A stretch of 64,000 bases of DNA. Origin: Sulfurimonas sp. GTDB taxonomy: Bacteria > Campylobacterota > Campylobacteria > Campylobacterales > Sulfurimonadaceae. The notes beneath the pieces were generated by a model that had not been told where the DNA came from, made no database searches, and saw only the letters and a program-made list of their open reading frames with translations. The position numbers were made by a program, and so were the translations under genes. Shown here in pieces: positions 28,843-38,453 of the stretch (the first letter of the stretch is position 1; the number at the start of each line of letters is the position of its first letter). Where the stretch lies: contig JADGEZ010000001.1 in NCBI GenBank assembly GCA_016744115.1, positions 1-64,000 on the forward strand, given 5' to 3'.

Positions 28843-29216
28843 TACTCAGAAACACCCATTACAGCACCGAGTTTTTCTTTGAGAACCTGAGGGGTAAATG
28901 GTTTAACAATATAGTTATTTACACCTGCTTTTAAGGCAGTAATAACTTCAGCTTTACCACCTTCTGTTGTTACCATGATAATAGGGGTATCTTTAAACCT
29001 TTCATCTGCACGAACTTTTTTAACAAGTTCAAGACCATTCATTTCAGGCATGTTCCAATCAGTGATCAACATCTCAATATCAGGGTTAGCATCCATTTGA
29101 GTCCAGCCCTCAAGACCGTCTGCACCCTCTAAAATATCTTTATATCCTAATCTCGCTAAAGTATTTTTTATAATACGACGCATAGTAGAGCTATCATCAA
29201 CAACAAGTAACTTCAA
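28842..29216 (-). CDS. cheY: Chemotaxis response regulator CheY
   Basis: Single-domain receiver, 124 aa, that carries the phosphoryl signal from CheA to the flagellar switch. Visible are the acid pocket (VVDDSS), the phosphorylated Asp in LITDWNMPEMNG, the Thr in MVTTEG and the Lys in NYIVKPF. No output domain. The stop overlaps prmA's start. The cheY-prmA-ftsH order is conserved in Campylobacter. Confidence 0.95.
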   Translation of the reverse strand: MKLLVVDDSSTMRRIIKNTLARLGYKDILEGADGLEGWTQMDANPDIEMLITDWNMPEMNGLELVKKVRADERFKDTPIIMVTTEGGKAEVITALKAGVNNYIVKPFTPQVLKEKLGAVMGVSE

Positions 29217-29287
29217 TTGAAATCCTTTTCTTTAATATATTTATAATTTAATCCCAATATAATAGCAAAAATTTGTTTATTATATTA

Positions 29288-29998
29288 TTAATTTAAAAGC
29301 GAAAACATTTTTGCAAGGTCTAATGTCCCCTCATAATATGCTTTACCAATAATTACACCATCAATCTCGTTCGTAGCTATCAAAGCCTCTATGTCTGATG
29401 CATCTTTCACTCCACCACTAGCAATTGTACTCACTCCACTAGCCCTAGCAATATCAAGTGTAAACTCAACATTAACACCTCCTAGTGTTCCATCCTTGCC
29501 AACATCTGTACAGATAATAGCTTCAACCCCAGCATCTGCAAACTCTTTTGCTAAGTCTGTAGCTCTCATAGAAGAAAGCTCACCCCAACCCTCAACAGCT
29601 ACATAACCATCAATCGCATCAATTCCCACGACTATGGGATATTTTGAAGCCATATCTCTTACAAATTGTGGATTTTTTACTGCGATTGAGCCTAAGATAA
29701 TTCTATCTATTCCAATTTCAAGCATCTTTTGAATTGTTTTTTCATCACGAATGCCACCACCTAGTTCTAGCTTAACATTACAATTTTGACGAATTTTAAT
29801 AATCTGTTCTAAATTCTTAGGCTCTCCTGCAAAAGCACCATTGAGATCAACTAAATGTACCCACTCAGCACCCATCTCTTCAAACTTTTTGACTAGCAGC
29901 CAAGGCTCATCTGAGTAAATCTTTGCACTATCCATCATACCTTTTGTAAGGCGAACTGCTTTTGCGTCTTTTAAATCTATTGCGGGGTAAAGTGTCAT
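29288..29998 (-). CDS. hisA: ProFAR isomerase (HisA)
   Basis: A (beta/alpha)8 barrel that isomerises ProFAR to PRFAR in histidine synthesis. Catalytic Asp in [17 protein letters not shown] and in [14 protein letters not shown]; the phosphate-binding GGGIRDE and ASGGVKD loops are intact. 236 aa. Its ATG overlaps the hisH stop by one base (TAATG). Confidence 0.97.
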   Translation of the reverse strand: MTLYPAIDLKDAKAVRLTKGMMDSAKIYSDEPWLLVKKFEEMGAEWVHLVDLNGAFAGEPKNLEQIIKIRQNCNVKLELGGGIRDEKTIQKMLEIGIDRIILGSIAVKNPQFVRDMASKYPIVVGIDAIDGYVAVEGWGELSSMRATDLAKEFADAGVEAIICTDVGKDGTLGGVNVEFTLDIARASGVSTIASGGVKDASDIEALIATNEIDGVIIGKAYYEGTLDLAKMFSLLN

Positions 29999-30609
29999 TA
30001 TAATCCTATAAAGTTTTCTAAAATTTTGAGTCCATTATCATGGCTCTTTTCAGGGTGGGGTTGTATGCCAAATATATTATTATGTCCAACAGCTGATGTA
30101 AATTCGTAACCGTAGTTTGTTCGCCCTATTATATCTTTCTCATTTTCACAATACGCATGATAGGTATGCACAAAATAAAGATAATGTTCTTCATCAAGAT
30201 TATCAAACAAGGGATGATTTGCAGTAAACATACGGTTCCATCCCATGTGCGGCACTTTTAAAGGTTCTGAAAAATTATCTCTATCAAATGCTTTTACATC
30301 TCCTTTTATAAGTCCTAGTCCTTGATGCCTACCAAACTCTTCACTTGAATCAAAAAGTAACTGCATTCCAAGGCAAATACCTAACATATAGTTTCCACTG
30401 CTTGCGTACTCTTTAAGAGCGTCAATCATCTCTCTTTGTCTTAAATGCTCCATTGCATCACCAAAAGCTCCAACACCGGGAAGAATAAGTTTATCGTAAT
30501 CTTTAAATTTATTAGGATCATTTTCTATAACTGTGGCAGAACCTAGTTTTGTAAAAGCATTTTGTACACTTGCTAGGTTTCCCATATTATAATCAACGAT
30601 GGCTATCAT
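29998..30609 (-). CDS. hisH: Imidazole glycerol phosphate synthase, glutaminase subunit
   Basis: Class I glutamine amidotransferase that feeds ammonia to HisF. Cys nucleophile in [11 protein letters not shown], catalytic His/Glu in [10 protein letters not shown], oxyanion strand in VGAFGDAME. 203 aa. hisF is not adjacent in this window. One-base overlaps on both sides show tight coupling with the upstream sensor protein and hisA. Confidence 0.97.
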   Translation of the reverse strand: MIAIVDYNMGNLASVQNAFTKLGSATVIENDPNKFKDYDKLILPGVGAFGDAMEHLRQREMIDALKEYASSGNYMLGICLGMQLLFDSSEEFGRHQGLGLIKGDVKAFDRDNFSEPLKVPHMGWNRMFTANHPLFDNLDEEHYLYFVHTYHAYCENEKDIIGRTNYGYEFTSAVGHNNIFGIQPHPEKSHDNGLKILENFIGL

Positions 30610-31523
30610 TAAGTATTTCTACTATCGTATGGTTTCGTAAACCTTATGTATATCGCAAGTGAGACAATAAGCAAGGCAACCCCTACCACTATATACATAG
30701 AATTAAGTAAGTGTTCGGGATCGGTAATAGCAAACTTAAACACTAGCATTAAGGCTTCAATCGAGAGTGCAATAATGATAGAACCTAAAAATTTTACCAT
30801 GGTTTTATGTGGTCCTGATATATCATGATCTTTATGCTGACCTAAGACCTCCTCTTCTATAAGCGTCTTAGCTAAATCAAATATGGCTAGAGAAAGGGTG
30901 AGCAAAATTGTTGCCTTAAACATCGCATCTATAGATATATGTTCCGCTGAAATTTCTTTAACAAAAAAACTCTGAATTGCATGAAAAAACAATAACAAGG
31001 CTACAGCGGTTAAAGCAAAAGCAAAAAATAAATACGCAAACTTAAAAAAACTAGCAAAAGTAGAATCTAAAGTATTTAATTCTGAAATTGCTAGAACTTC
31101 TTCAAGAGGCATATCTAAACATGCAACAAATTTTAATTTACCCTTATCATCATAAATTGGATGAGAGGCAGTAACGGTTAGTTCATGCGTAATTAAGGAC
31201 GGATAAGGATCAGTCATCGTACAGCGTTTTTCTTTCACCGCTCTATAATAATAAGCCCTGTCTGAGCGTATTCGTCCTATTCCATCTGTATCTTCTTTGG
31301 AATCTGGTAAGTAAGTGGGTGTAACTTGATGTCCGCGATGATCTAAAAGATATGCACCCTCACAGTTTTGTAAATCAGCTTTTAAACTTAGTAAACGAGG
31401 GACAACCATACTTTGAGAAAGTTCTGGTATATTACTGGGTAAATTATTTGAAAAAAGATAACAAAAATACGCTCTTGCTTTTGTTCTTCCCTTATTAAAA
31501 TGTTGAATATCATTGGCTACCAT
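30609..31523 (-). CDS. Cache/PDC-sensor multi-pass membrane protein
   Basis: A 304-aa protein. The N-terminal ~145 residues look like a PDC/Cache ligand-binding domain (GAYLLDHRGHQVTPTYLP, RAYYYRAVKEKR, ASHPIYDDKGKLKFVACLD). The C-terminal half has four hydrophobic segments (about residues 162-186, 205-222, 242-262, 272-295) and no kinase, GGDEF or methyl-accepting part. No membrane helix precedes the sensor domain, which is odd for a periplasmic Cache. Relatives occur in Campylobacterota under vague names. It is coupled to hisH, so it is part of the hisH-hisA-cheY operon. Confidence 0.65.
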   Translation of the reverse strand: MVANDIQHFNKGRTKARAYFCYLFSNNLPSNIPELSQSMVVPRLLSLKADLQNCEGAYLLDHRGHQVTPTYLPDSKEDTDGIGRIRSDRAYYYRAVKEKRCTMTDPYPSLITHELTVTASHPIYDDKGKLKFVACLDMPLEEVLAISELNTLDSTFASFFKFAYLFFAFALTAVALLLFFHAIQSFFVKEISAEHISIDAMFKATILLTLSLAIFDLAKTLIEEEVLGQHKDHDISGPHKTMVKFLGSIIIALSIEALMLVFKFAITDPEHLLNSMYIVVGVALLIVSLAIYIRFTKPYDSRNT

Positions 31524-32008
31524 TAGTTACTAAACCCCTCTTTTTTATTTTCTAAGTTTTTTGAGGGTTCTGTATTATGAGCTAAACTTGGACTAAATAC
31601 TTTTTTGATAATAGACTTAAAGCCATTTTCATTTTCCTCATACTCTCGTTCTGCTTCTTGAAGGGAGGCTTCCCATGCACCAGAAAATCCAGGAGCATTG
31701 AGCATCATTTTGCGTAATGCTCCATCATAAATATTTAAGAGTCTCACCTCAGCACGACCAGGTTTTTGACCAAGTGTTTTTACTGAAATGCGTAGGTTTT
31801 CATTTTCTTTTTTAAGTTTTTCTAAACTCAATTCAAGATTTTTATGTCCCTCCCCTGTTATTTTCATCTGTCGATTGAGATGTTCTTGAAATTCTTGGAG
31901 TTCTTTTTTATAGACACGGATTTCAAATCTAGACTTTATATAGCTTAAAAACCAACCAAGAGCAAAACTTGCAATAATTAGCAAAATACCCAAATAACTT
32001 AACTCCAT
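31523..32008 (-). CDS. Membrane-anchored coiled-coil protein
   Basis: 161 aa with one N-terminal membrane helix (residues 5-20) followed by a coiled coil (about residues 30-80, KELQEFQEHLNRQMKIT... ) and a charged tail. I do not recognise a named family. It is the first gene of the minus-strand operon and overlaps the Cache protein by one base, so the two may act together at the inner membrane. It is divergent from waaC. Confidence 0.65.
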   Translation of the reverse strand: MELSYLGILLIIASFALGWFLSYIKSRFEIRVYKKELQEFQEHLNRQMKITGEGHKNLELSLEKLKKENENLRISVKTLGQKPGRAEVRLLNIYDGALRKMMLNAPGFSGAWEASLQEAEREYEENENGFKSIIKKVFSPSLAHNTEPSKNLENKKEGFSN

Positions 32009-32089
32009 ATCAATCTCCTTTTGTTAATTAACCCTGTTTATTAGTCGATTATATCATATAAACCTATACTTTACAGTAAATAAATTCGA

Positions 32090-32095
32090 TATAAT
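32090..32095 (+). promoter_or_regulatory. -10 box immediately before waaC
   Basis: TATAAT in GATATAATTCTAG ends only seven bases before the waaC ATG at 32103. If used, transcription would begin at or next to the start codon, giving a leaderless mRNA; no Shine-Dalgarno sequence fits in between. Confidence 0.5.
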
Positions 32096-32102
32096 TCTAG
32101 CT

Positions 32103-33107
32103 ATGAATGAAAATATAAGTAAAATTGCAATTGTTAGACTCTCTGCTCTTGGTGATATTGTCAATGGTGTAGTAGTTTTACAATTTATACATCAAAAGTT
32201 TCCAAATGCTCAAATAGAGTGGATTACCCAAGAGGTTTTTGCCCCCCTGTTACAAATACATCCTCTACTTCATGCAGTACATTGTATCAATATCAAAAAG
32301 CTTAAAAAAGAAAAAAGTTTCTCCCTTCTAAAGGAAACAATAACGCATTTACGCTCGCTTGGTACATTTGACATTATTATTGATATGCAAGGTCTCATAA
32401 AATCGAGTATCGTTGCAAGAATTATTGGTAAAAATACACATGGATTTGATAAAAATTCAACAAGAGAATCTTTAGCTAGTTTTTTTTATAAAACAGATTC
32501 AAATATTGCCTATGATGAAAATGTAATAAAAAGAAATGCCTTTGTTGTTTCGGATGCTTTAGGCTTTGAGATAAGTGATGCCATGATTTTAAATAAAGAA
32601 AAAATATTTCCTCAAATAGATTATAATTTTGCAAAAAACAATAAAAAAAATATTGCCATTGTTATTGGTGCATCATGGCAATCTAAAAAGTATCCAAAAG
32701 AAAAAATCTTAGAAGTTTGTAATCAACTCAAGCAAAACTGTTTTATTATTTGGGGTTCAGGTGAAGAAAAAAAAGTTGCACAATGGATAAGTGATAATAG
32801 TACTTATGCTACTCTTGCTCCAAAATTATCACTGAGTGATTTAGTTTCTTACATTGGTTCTTGTGACTTACTTATTGGAAATGATACAGGTCCAACGCAT
32901 ATGGCGTGGGCTCAAAATATCCCTTCTATTACATTATTTGGACCTACAAATGAACGTATGATTTATGAAACAAAAAAAAATATAGGGCTACAATCTCCCT
33001 CAGAAGTTGATATTTTCAAAATAAACAAAAATGATTTTTCAATAAAAGAGATACTTGTGCAAGATATTTCAAGCAAAGCGATGGAACTTTTACGCGATGG
33101 GATTTAA
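32103..33107 (+). CDS. waaC: LPS heptosyltransferase I
   Basis: A GT-B fold family 9 glycosyltransferase that adds the first heptose to Kdo2-lipid A on the cytoplasmic face. Visible: IVRLSALGDIVNG at the N-terminus, FDIIIDMQGLIKSS, and the donor site GNDTGPTHMAWAQ followed by TLFGPTNERM. 334 aa. The start cannot be moved far downstream because KIAIVRLSALGD is the family's first strand. It overlaps the acyltransferase gene, as lipid A/core genes often do. Confidence 0.92.
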   Translation: MNENISKIAIVRLSALGDIVNGVVVLQFIHQKFPNAQIEWITQEVFAPLLQIHPLLHAVHCINIKKLKKEKSFSLLKETITHLRSLGTFDIIIDMQGLIKSSIVARIIGKNTHGFDKNSTRESLASFFYKTDSNIAYDENVIKRNAFVVSDALGFEISDAMILNKEKIFPQIDYNFAKNNKKNIAIVIGASWQSKKYPKEKILEVCNQLKQNCFIIWGSGEEKKVAQWISDNSTYATLAPKLSLSDLVSYIGSCDLLIGNDTGPTHMAWAQNIPSITLFGPTNERMIYETKKNIGLQSPSEVDIFKINKNDFSIKEILVQDISSKAMELLRDGI

Positions 33108-33981
33108 ACTATTTTTACTCTTAGAGAAATTTTTAATGATTTTACCCGCTTCTTGGAGAAAAGGATTTTTTTCTTTTCTTGCAACTTTGGGATACTATCT
33201 CTCAAGTAGATATAACAAAGTATCTAGGCAAAATTTAGATTTTATCTTTGATGAGACTCTTACAAGTCAAGAAAAAAAAGATATTACAAAGTATGCTTTT
33301 AAAAATTTATCTTTTAACTTCTTGCATGCGATGGAACTCCGCCACATGAGCAAAGAAGATTTACAAAAAAAAATCACGATACAAAATATCCAAGCTGTTC
33401 AAAGAGTACATGCAGAGGGGAGAGCTGTTATTTATGTAACAACTCATTACTGTTCTTGGGAGCTAGGGGGTGCTTCTATTGGTGCATTTATAGAGCCTTT
33501 AATCGCTGTTTATAAGAAGATGAAAAATCGTCAATATGAGAAGTGGTTATTAGAAGCAAGGGATAAATTTGGCAATATCTCTATGGAGAAAACAAATGTT
33601 GTAAAACCACTTGTTAAAAATCTCAAAAATTCTCTTGCTTGTGGTCTTTTAATAGACACAAACATTAGCCAAAAAGATGGTGTAATTATCAACTTCATGG
33701 GAAAACCTCTTCGTCAAACATCAACACCAGCTTATTTAGCAAGAAAATTTAATGCTGCAATAATACCTGTAACTATGAGAACTGACGATGAAGACAACTA
33801 TACTCTTATGCTATTTGATGAGATAAAGGTGCAAAAAACGGATGATGCCGATGCTGACATATTACAAGCAACGCAACTCCAAGCTGATTGGCTAAGTGAT
33901 TTAATAAAAAAAGAACCAAAGTTTTGGTTTTGGCTCCATAGAAGATTTAAAAATGATCATCGAGATATTTATAAGGGATGA
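33097..33981 (+). CDS. Lipid A late acyltransferase (LpxL/HtrB family)
   Basis: Inner-membrane-associated enzyme adding a secondary acyl chain to lipid A. The HX4E catalytic motif is THYCSWELGG; LIDTNISQKDGV and the PAYLARKFNAAIIPV segment also fit. I start at ATG 33097 (294 aa), not the track's TTG 33055: MGFKLFLLLEK is the usual N-terminal membrane anchor, and the overlap with waaC shrinks to 11 bases. It ends 13 bases inside the convergent AI-2E-type gene. Confidence 0.92.
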   Translation: MGFKLFLLLEKFLMILPASWRKGFFSFLATLGYYLSSRYNKVSRQNLDFIFDETLTSQEKKDITKYAFKNLSFNFLHAMELRHMSKEDLQKKITIQNIQAVQRVHAEGRAVIYVTTHYCSWELGGASIGAFIEPLIAVYKKMKNRQYEKWLLEARDKFGNISMEKTNVVKPLVKNLKNSLACGLLIDTNISQKDGVIINFMGKPLRQTSTPAYLARKFNAAIIPVTMRTDDEDNYTLMLFDEIKVQKTDDADADILQATQLQADWLSDLIKKEPKFWFWLHRRFKNDHRDIYKG

Positions 33982-35021
33982 TTATCTTTGAGTTCGTGAC
34001 TTCTTGCTTCAAAAAGTTTCAAAATAGTGAAGAAAAATGCGGTAATTGCAGGTCCTAAAATCATCCCCCAAAAACCATAAGTTGCAAGTCCAGCTATGAT
34101 TGCAAAAAAGATGATGAGTTCATTCATCTTTGCATCATCATCTTTGAGAAGTCCCTTGTTGATAGCTTTAATGATAAGAGGTTTGATAAATGTATCTGCA
34201 ACAATAGAGATAACAACGATGGAATAAACTGCTATAAAAATTGCATTAGAATCATTTCCAAATGCAAATTCATATACCATAAATGGTAACCACATTAAAA
34301 CACCTCCAAGAACTGGAATAAGTGATGCAAACCCATACATAATGCCAAATAAAAGACCGTTATACCCTATGTAAGATACAGCAAGTCCAAATAAAATACC
34401 CTCAAACATAGCTGTTGTTATAATAGAATAAAATACAACACTCATAACCGATGAAAGTTCTTTTGCTAAAAGCTCTGTTTCTTCTATAGACATTTGTATC
34501 ACACGCTTTAAAAATGTAAGAACAAAAGAGCCATTATACTGAGCGAAAAAATAAAATATAATCACAAGAAAAGCATTTTTCAAAAAACCAGCACTAAAAG
34601 CACCAATTTTACCCGTAAGAAATATTGCATTAGCAGCGACTGTGTTTGTATTAATATTTTCTAAAGTATCATTTACAAAGGGAACTAAAAATTTTAAATA
34701 ATCAGGAGGGGATTTTAGAAACTCTTGAATGTACAAATCAATTTTAACCATATCTTGGGGATTTATAGTGTTTAACTCCATGGTAAGCGTGGTTAAAAAA
34801 TAACCTAAGGGAGCAAAAAATAAAGCTGCTAAAAGTAAGCTTGAAACTATTGAAGCAAGAAATTTTGAACGAAATATTTTTTCTAAATAACATTGAATAT
34901 TAGATGTTGAAACTGCCAAAAGTGCTGCGATTAAAATACTTAAAATAAAAGGTGCGTATAAAAGATACATCCAGTACAAAGCTGTAGCAAAAAGTATAGA
35001 TATAAAATATTGTGGCTTCAT
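33969..35021 (-). CDS. AI-2E family transporter
   Basis: A 350-aa polytopic inner-membrane protein of the AI-2E/PerM family. There are about seven to eight hydrophobic segments, and the conserved middle part GFASLIPVLGGVLMWLPF is diagnostic. Family members export diverse small molecules or act as Na+/H+ antiporters; the AI-2 link is not general, so no substrate is assigned. It overlaps the ruvB end by one base, so it may ride on the panB-ruvB transcript. Confidence 0.88.
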   Translation of the reverse strand: MKPQYFISILFATALYWMYLLYAPFILSILIAALLAVSTSNIQCYLEKIFRSKFLASIVSSLLLAALFFAPLGYFLTTLTMELNTINPQDMVKIDLYIQEFLKSPPDYLKFLVPFVNDTLENINTNTVAANAIFLTGKIGAFSAGFLKNAFLVIIFYFFAQYNGSFVLTFLKRVIQMSIEETELLAKELSSVMSVVFYSIITTAMFEGILFGLAVSYIGYNGLLFGIMYGFASLIPVLGGVLMWLPFMVYEFAFGNDSNAIFIAVYSIVVISIVADTFIKPLIIKAINKGLLKDDDAKMNELIIFFAIIAGLATYGFWGMILGPAITAFFFTILKLFEARSHELKDNHPL

Positions 35022-36034
35022 TAAAAAAGTCCTCTCGTCTCTCTTGGCATAGGTCTCTCTAAAATTTTATAGGTATTTTGAGTTGCTTTTCTTCCCTTTG
35101 CAGTTCTCTCTAAGTAGCCATTAGCAAGTAAATAAGGCTCAAGTACATCTTCTACTGTTCCCTCATCCTCACTTAATGATGCGGCAATAGTACTCAGCCC
35201 CATCGCTTTACCATTTGCTGAGACTAAAAGATTTAAAAGTTTTAAGTCCATCTCATCAAAACCATGTGAATTTATACCCAGTTCATCTAAAGCATATTTT
35301 GTTCGAGAGTGTTCAATCGTAAATTCATCTGCAACATCGGCAAAATCTCTTACACGACGAAGCAAACGCAAGGCTATACGAGGAGTTCCCCTACTTCGTT
35401 TTGCGATCTCCATTGATGCTTCATAAACTATCTCTTTATCTAGTTTTATTGAGGCCTGTGTGATAATTTTAGAAAGTTCTTGGGAGTCATAAAATTGCAT
35501 TCTAAAACTCATACCAAACCTATCTCTTAATGGATTTGAAAGCATTCCAGCCCGTGTTGTAGCACCAATAAGAGTAAATTTTGGTAAATCAATCTTCACT
35601 GTTTGTGCAGCAGGACCACTACCAATAATAATGTCAATTCTAAAATCTTCCATAGATGAGTATAAAATCTCTTCTATGGCAGGTGTAAGTCTATGGATTT
35701 CATCAATAAATAAGATGTCACCCTCTTGAAGATTTGTCAAAATTGCAGCTAAATCACCACTTTTTTCTATCATTGGGGCAGCAGTTACTTTGATGTTAGC
35801 ATTCATTTCATTTGCAATTATTAAAGCTAATGTTGTCTTTCCAAGTCCCGGAGGACCAGAAAATAAAACATGGTCAAGTGCTTCTTCTCTTTTTTTACTT
35901 GCTTGTATAAAAACAGAAAGGTTTTTTTTAATGCGTTGCTGACCTATGTATTCACTCCAAGCATCAGGGCGAAGTTTATTTTCAACTATTATTTCTTCTG
36001 CGTCAAACTTCTCTATCTCAACAACTCTATCCAT
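35021..36034 (-). CDS. ruvB: Holliday junction branch migration helicase RuvB
   Basis: AAA+ motor of the RuvAB complex. [12 protein letters not shown] at the start, Walker [16 protein letters not shown], Walker [11 protein letters not shown], sensor [12 protein letters not shown], and the winged-helix C-terminus ending [21 protein letters not shown]. 337 aa. Between panB and the AI-2E-type transporter. RuvA and RuvC are elsewhere. Confidence 0.98.
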   Translation of the reverse strand: MDRVVEIEKFDAEEIIVENKLRPDAWSEYIGQQRIKKNLSVFIQASKKREEALDHVLFSGPPGLGKTTLALIIANEMNANIKVTAAPMIEKSGDLAAILTNLQEGDILFIDEIHRLTPAIEEILYSSMEDFRIDIIIGSGPAAQTVKIDLPKFTLIGATTRAGMLSNPLRDRFGMSFRMQFYDSQELSKIITQASIKLDKEIVYEASMEIAKRSRGTPRIALRLLRRVRDFADVADEFTIEHSRTKYALDELGINSHGFDEMDLKLLNLLVSANGKAMGLSTIAASLSEDEGTVEDVLEPYLLANGYLERTAKGRKATQNTYKILERPMPRETRGLF

Positions 36035-36045
36035 TAAACTGCATC

Positions 36046-36837
36046 CTAATAGCTGTGTTCATCTTTTGGGAAATTTCGATTTTTAACTTCATCTGCATAA
36101 TTTTTTACAGATTCCCTCACTAAATCAGCTCCATTAAGATACTTTTTTACAAACTTAGGTGTAAACGCTTCAAATAAGCCTAACATATCAGAAAAAACCA
36201 ATACTTGTCCATCCACATCGCAACCAGCCCCTATTCCAATAACAGGTATATCTACACTCTTAGCTATCTCTTGAGCGACATCAGAGCGAACTCCTTCTAT
36301 AACCATGCAAAAAGCACCAGCATCTTCAATCGCTCTTGCATCTGCAATAAGAGATAAACATTGTGCATTTGTTTTGCCTTTTATTTTATATCCACCCTCA
36401 CATCTTACTGACTGAGGTAAAAGACCTATATGACCACAAACTGCGATACCATTTGAAGTTAGATGTTCTACAATATCTGCTTTTTCTTTACCACCTTCAA
36501 TCTTAACACCATCGGCGTTAGTTTCTTGAAATACTCGTATAGAATTATGCAGAGCATCCTCAGTGTTTGTATAAGTTCCAAATGGCATATCACTAATAAC
36601 GAAACTGTTTTTTGCACCATTACAAACTGCTTTGGTGTGATAAATCATTTGATCCATTGTTACGCTTAAAGTATCATTTTTTCCAGCAAAACTCATATTT
36701 AAAGAGTCACCTACTAATATCATGTCACTCTCAGCTTCAAACAGTGATGCAAAAAGTGCATCATAGGCGGTTATCATTACTAAAGGTTTTAAACCTTTAG
36801 ATTTTTTTATAGAAGATATAGTCATACTTTTTTTCAT
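36046..36837 (-). CDS. panB: 3-methyl-2-oxobutanoate hydroxymethyltransferase
   Basis: First committed step of pantothenate (CoA) synthesis: transfers hydroxymethyl from methylene-THF to ketoisovalerate. Signatures: [28 protein letters not shown] (metal Asp), [21 protein letters not shown] and [15 protein letters not shown]. 263 aa. First gene of a short minus-strand group with ruvB. Confidence 0.97.
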   Translation of the reverse strand: MKKSMTISSIKKSKGLKPLVMITAYDALFASLFEAESDMILVGDSLNMSFAGKNDTLSVTMDQMIYHTKAVCNGAKNSFVISDMPFGTYTNTEDALHNSIRVFQETNADGVKIEGGKEKADIVEHLTSNGIAVCGHIGLLPQSVRCEGGYKIKGKTNAQCLSLIADARAIEDAGAFCMVIEGVRSDVAQEIAKSVDIPVIGIGAGCDVDGQVLVFSDMLGLFEAFTPKFVKKYLNGADLVRESVKNYADEVKNRNFPKDEHSY

Positions 36838-36926
36838 AATAAATCTCTTTTTACTCTAATTCAAAATTTTGTCAAATGAATTTTAACTAAAAAGTGCTAC
36901 AATAACATTAATGGGAGAGTTATTTT

Positions 36927-37328
36927 ATGGGAATAAAAAGTGATTTAGATGCTAACTTTGATTTTGAAGTCGTTAATGAATTTTTAGATCACTATTCTAT
37001 GATGATAGATAGCATGGAGATAATGATTTTAGATTTATCAAAGTTGAATCTACAAGCAAGAAGTATTGATGAACTTTTTCGTGTCTTTCATAACATAAAA
37101 TCAGCATCAGGATACTTGAATATAGTCCCTATGTCACGACTAGCCACACTTGTTGAAGATGAACTAGAACAATTAAGATTAAGTACCCGACCTGTTAATG
37201 AAGAAACTATAACTTGGTTGCTTGAAATAAGCGATATGTTTGCGGTTTGGTATCAAAATTTCAAACTAGATGAAAAATTAGCTAAAGTAAAATACTCTCT
37301 GCTAAAAATACCAGACTTGGATAAATAA
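36927..37328 (+). CDS. Hpt-domain phosphotransfer protein
   Basis: 133 aa, one Hpt domain. The phosphorylated His sits in LFRVFHNIKSASGYL, the usual HxxKS/GxxxxxG helix, preceded by a helical FEVVNEFLDHY. No kinase or receiver domain is attached, so it would shuttle phosphate between a histidine kinase and a response regulator coded elsewhere. It abuts trpA with no gap; the pairing looks like shared transcription, not shared function. Confidence 0.82.
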   Translation: MGIKSDLDANFDFEVVNEFLDHYSMMIDSMEIMILDLSKLNLQARSIDELFRVFHNIKSASGYLNIVPMSRLATLVEDELEQLRLSTRPVNEETITWLLEISDMFAVWYQNFKLDEKLAKVKYSLLKIPDLDK

Positions 37329-38069
37329 TTGAAAAAACTAGTAGCTTTTATAACTTCTACCTACCCAGAAAAATCATTTAGTATAGATTTAGCCTTAGCA
37401 CTTAGTGAAAATGGGGTTGATACCCTTGAGTTAGGCATCCCATTTTCAGATCCCGTAGCAGATGGTCCTTTAATAGAGCAAGCAAACTATAAGGCATTAA
37501 ATCTCGGATTTAAATTTGAGCATTTACTTGAAATTTCTCAAGTAATCTCACCTAAGATAGATACTCTTTGGATGGGTTATTTCAATAGTTTTTATCAACA
37601 AGATATGGATAAACTTATACCCTTAGCAAAAAAAATAGGGGTCAATGGCTTTATCATTCCTGATTTACCACATGAAGAAGCCCTTTCTTATGAAAATCTA
37701 TTTTCTAATAATAATGTTTCTAATATAAGTTTTGTAGCTCCAACAGATAGTGATGAAAGGATTAAAAAGATAGTAAGTAACGCTCAAAAATTCATCTATA
37801 TGGTTGCATATACAGGAATTACAGGTTCAGGGACTAGTGAAGATTTGCAAAAATTTCTCACCTCAATCAAAGCCTATACAAAAACTCCAGTTTATGTAGG
37901 TTTTGGGGTGAATGCAAAAACAGCTAAAGAAAAAGTACAAGGAGCGGATGGAGTGATTGTTGGTAGTGCATTTATTGATATTTTATTACAAGATAAGCTT
38001 GATTATTCTCAAAAAATCAAAAAGTGTACAGAGTTAGCGAAAACTATTAAAAATGAGATAAATTCATAA
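37329..38069 (+). CDS. trpA: Tryptophan synthase alpha chain
   Basis: Cleaves indole-3-glycerol phosphate and channels indole to TrpB. The active-site Glu and Asp are in TLELGIPFSDPVADGPLIEQ; the phosphate loop is VGFGVNAKTA. 246 aa, slightly short. The start is TTG directly after the Hpt stop codon. TrpB is not in the window. Confidence 0.96.
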   Translation: MKKLVAFITSTYPEKSFSIDLALALSENGVDTLELGIPFSDPVADGPLIEQANYKALNLGFKFEHLLEISQVISPKIDTLWMGYFNSFYQQDMDKLIPLAKKIGVNGFIIPDLPHEEALSYENLFSNNNVSNISFVAPTDSDERIKKIVSNAQKFIYMVAYTGITGSGTSEDLQKFLTSIKAYTKTPVYVGFGVNAKTAKEKVQGADGVIVGSAFIDILLQDKLDYSQKIKKCTELAKTIKNEINS

Positions 38070-38096
38070 TTTTCATAAGGATTTGTTAGTAAATAA

Positions 38097-38173
38097 TGGT
38101 GCGCCCGACAGGAGTCGAACCTGTGACCTTCGGTACCGCAAACCGATGCTCTATCCAGCTGAGCTACGAGCGC
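38097..38173 (-). tRNA. tRNA-Arg (anticodon GCG)
   Basis: Read on the minus strand, 77 nt with encoded CCA. Acceptor stem GCGCTCG/CGGGCGC (one G-T pair), D arm GCTCAGCTGGATAGAGC, anticodon arm TCGGT-TTGCGGT-ACCGA giving anticodon GCG, T arm CAGGTTCGAATCCTG. An unmodified or queuosine-free G34 reads CGC and CGU; most bacteria use ACG (inosine) instead. It lies between trpA and the small ZapA-like gene. Confidence 0.96.
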
Positions 38174-38225
38174 ACACCATCTCTATTTTGAGAGGATGAA
38201 ATTATAGCACTTTTAACTTTAATAA

Positions 38226-38447
38226 TTATAAATCATCTAGTTTTTTAGTCATTTTTTCTAATTTTATCTCTTGCATATACAATTCATGATTTTTTCTTAC
38301 ATAAGCTTGAAGCAATAATTTTAAGTCATTGCTTCCTTCCATATTAAAATCTTCTGCCATTTGATGTTCTAAAAATATTGAAAAATCTCCATCAGCATCA
38401 ACATCAAAACGGCGACCACCTATATGTAAAGCTATTTTCTTTATCAT
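38226..38447 (-). CDS. Small ZapA-like protein
   Basis: 73 aa. The start KKIALHIGGRRFDVDADGD resembles the N-terminal strand region of ZapA, which crosslinks FtsZ filaments, and the rest is helical as in ZapA's coiled coil, but it is shorter. It lies six bases downstream of another small coiled-coil gene, and such pairs occur in Campylobacterota. The division role is inference from resemblance and pairing. Confidence 0.55.
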   Translation of the reverse strand: MIKKIALHIGGRRFDVDADGDFSIFLEHQMAEDFNMEGSNDLKLLLQAYVRKNHELYMQEIKLEKMTKKLDDL

Positions 38448-38453
38448 AAATTA

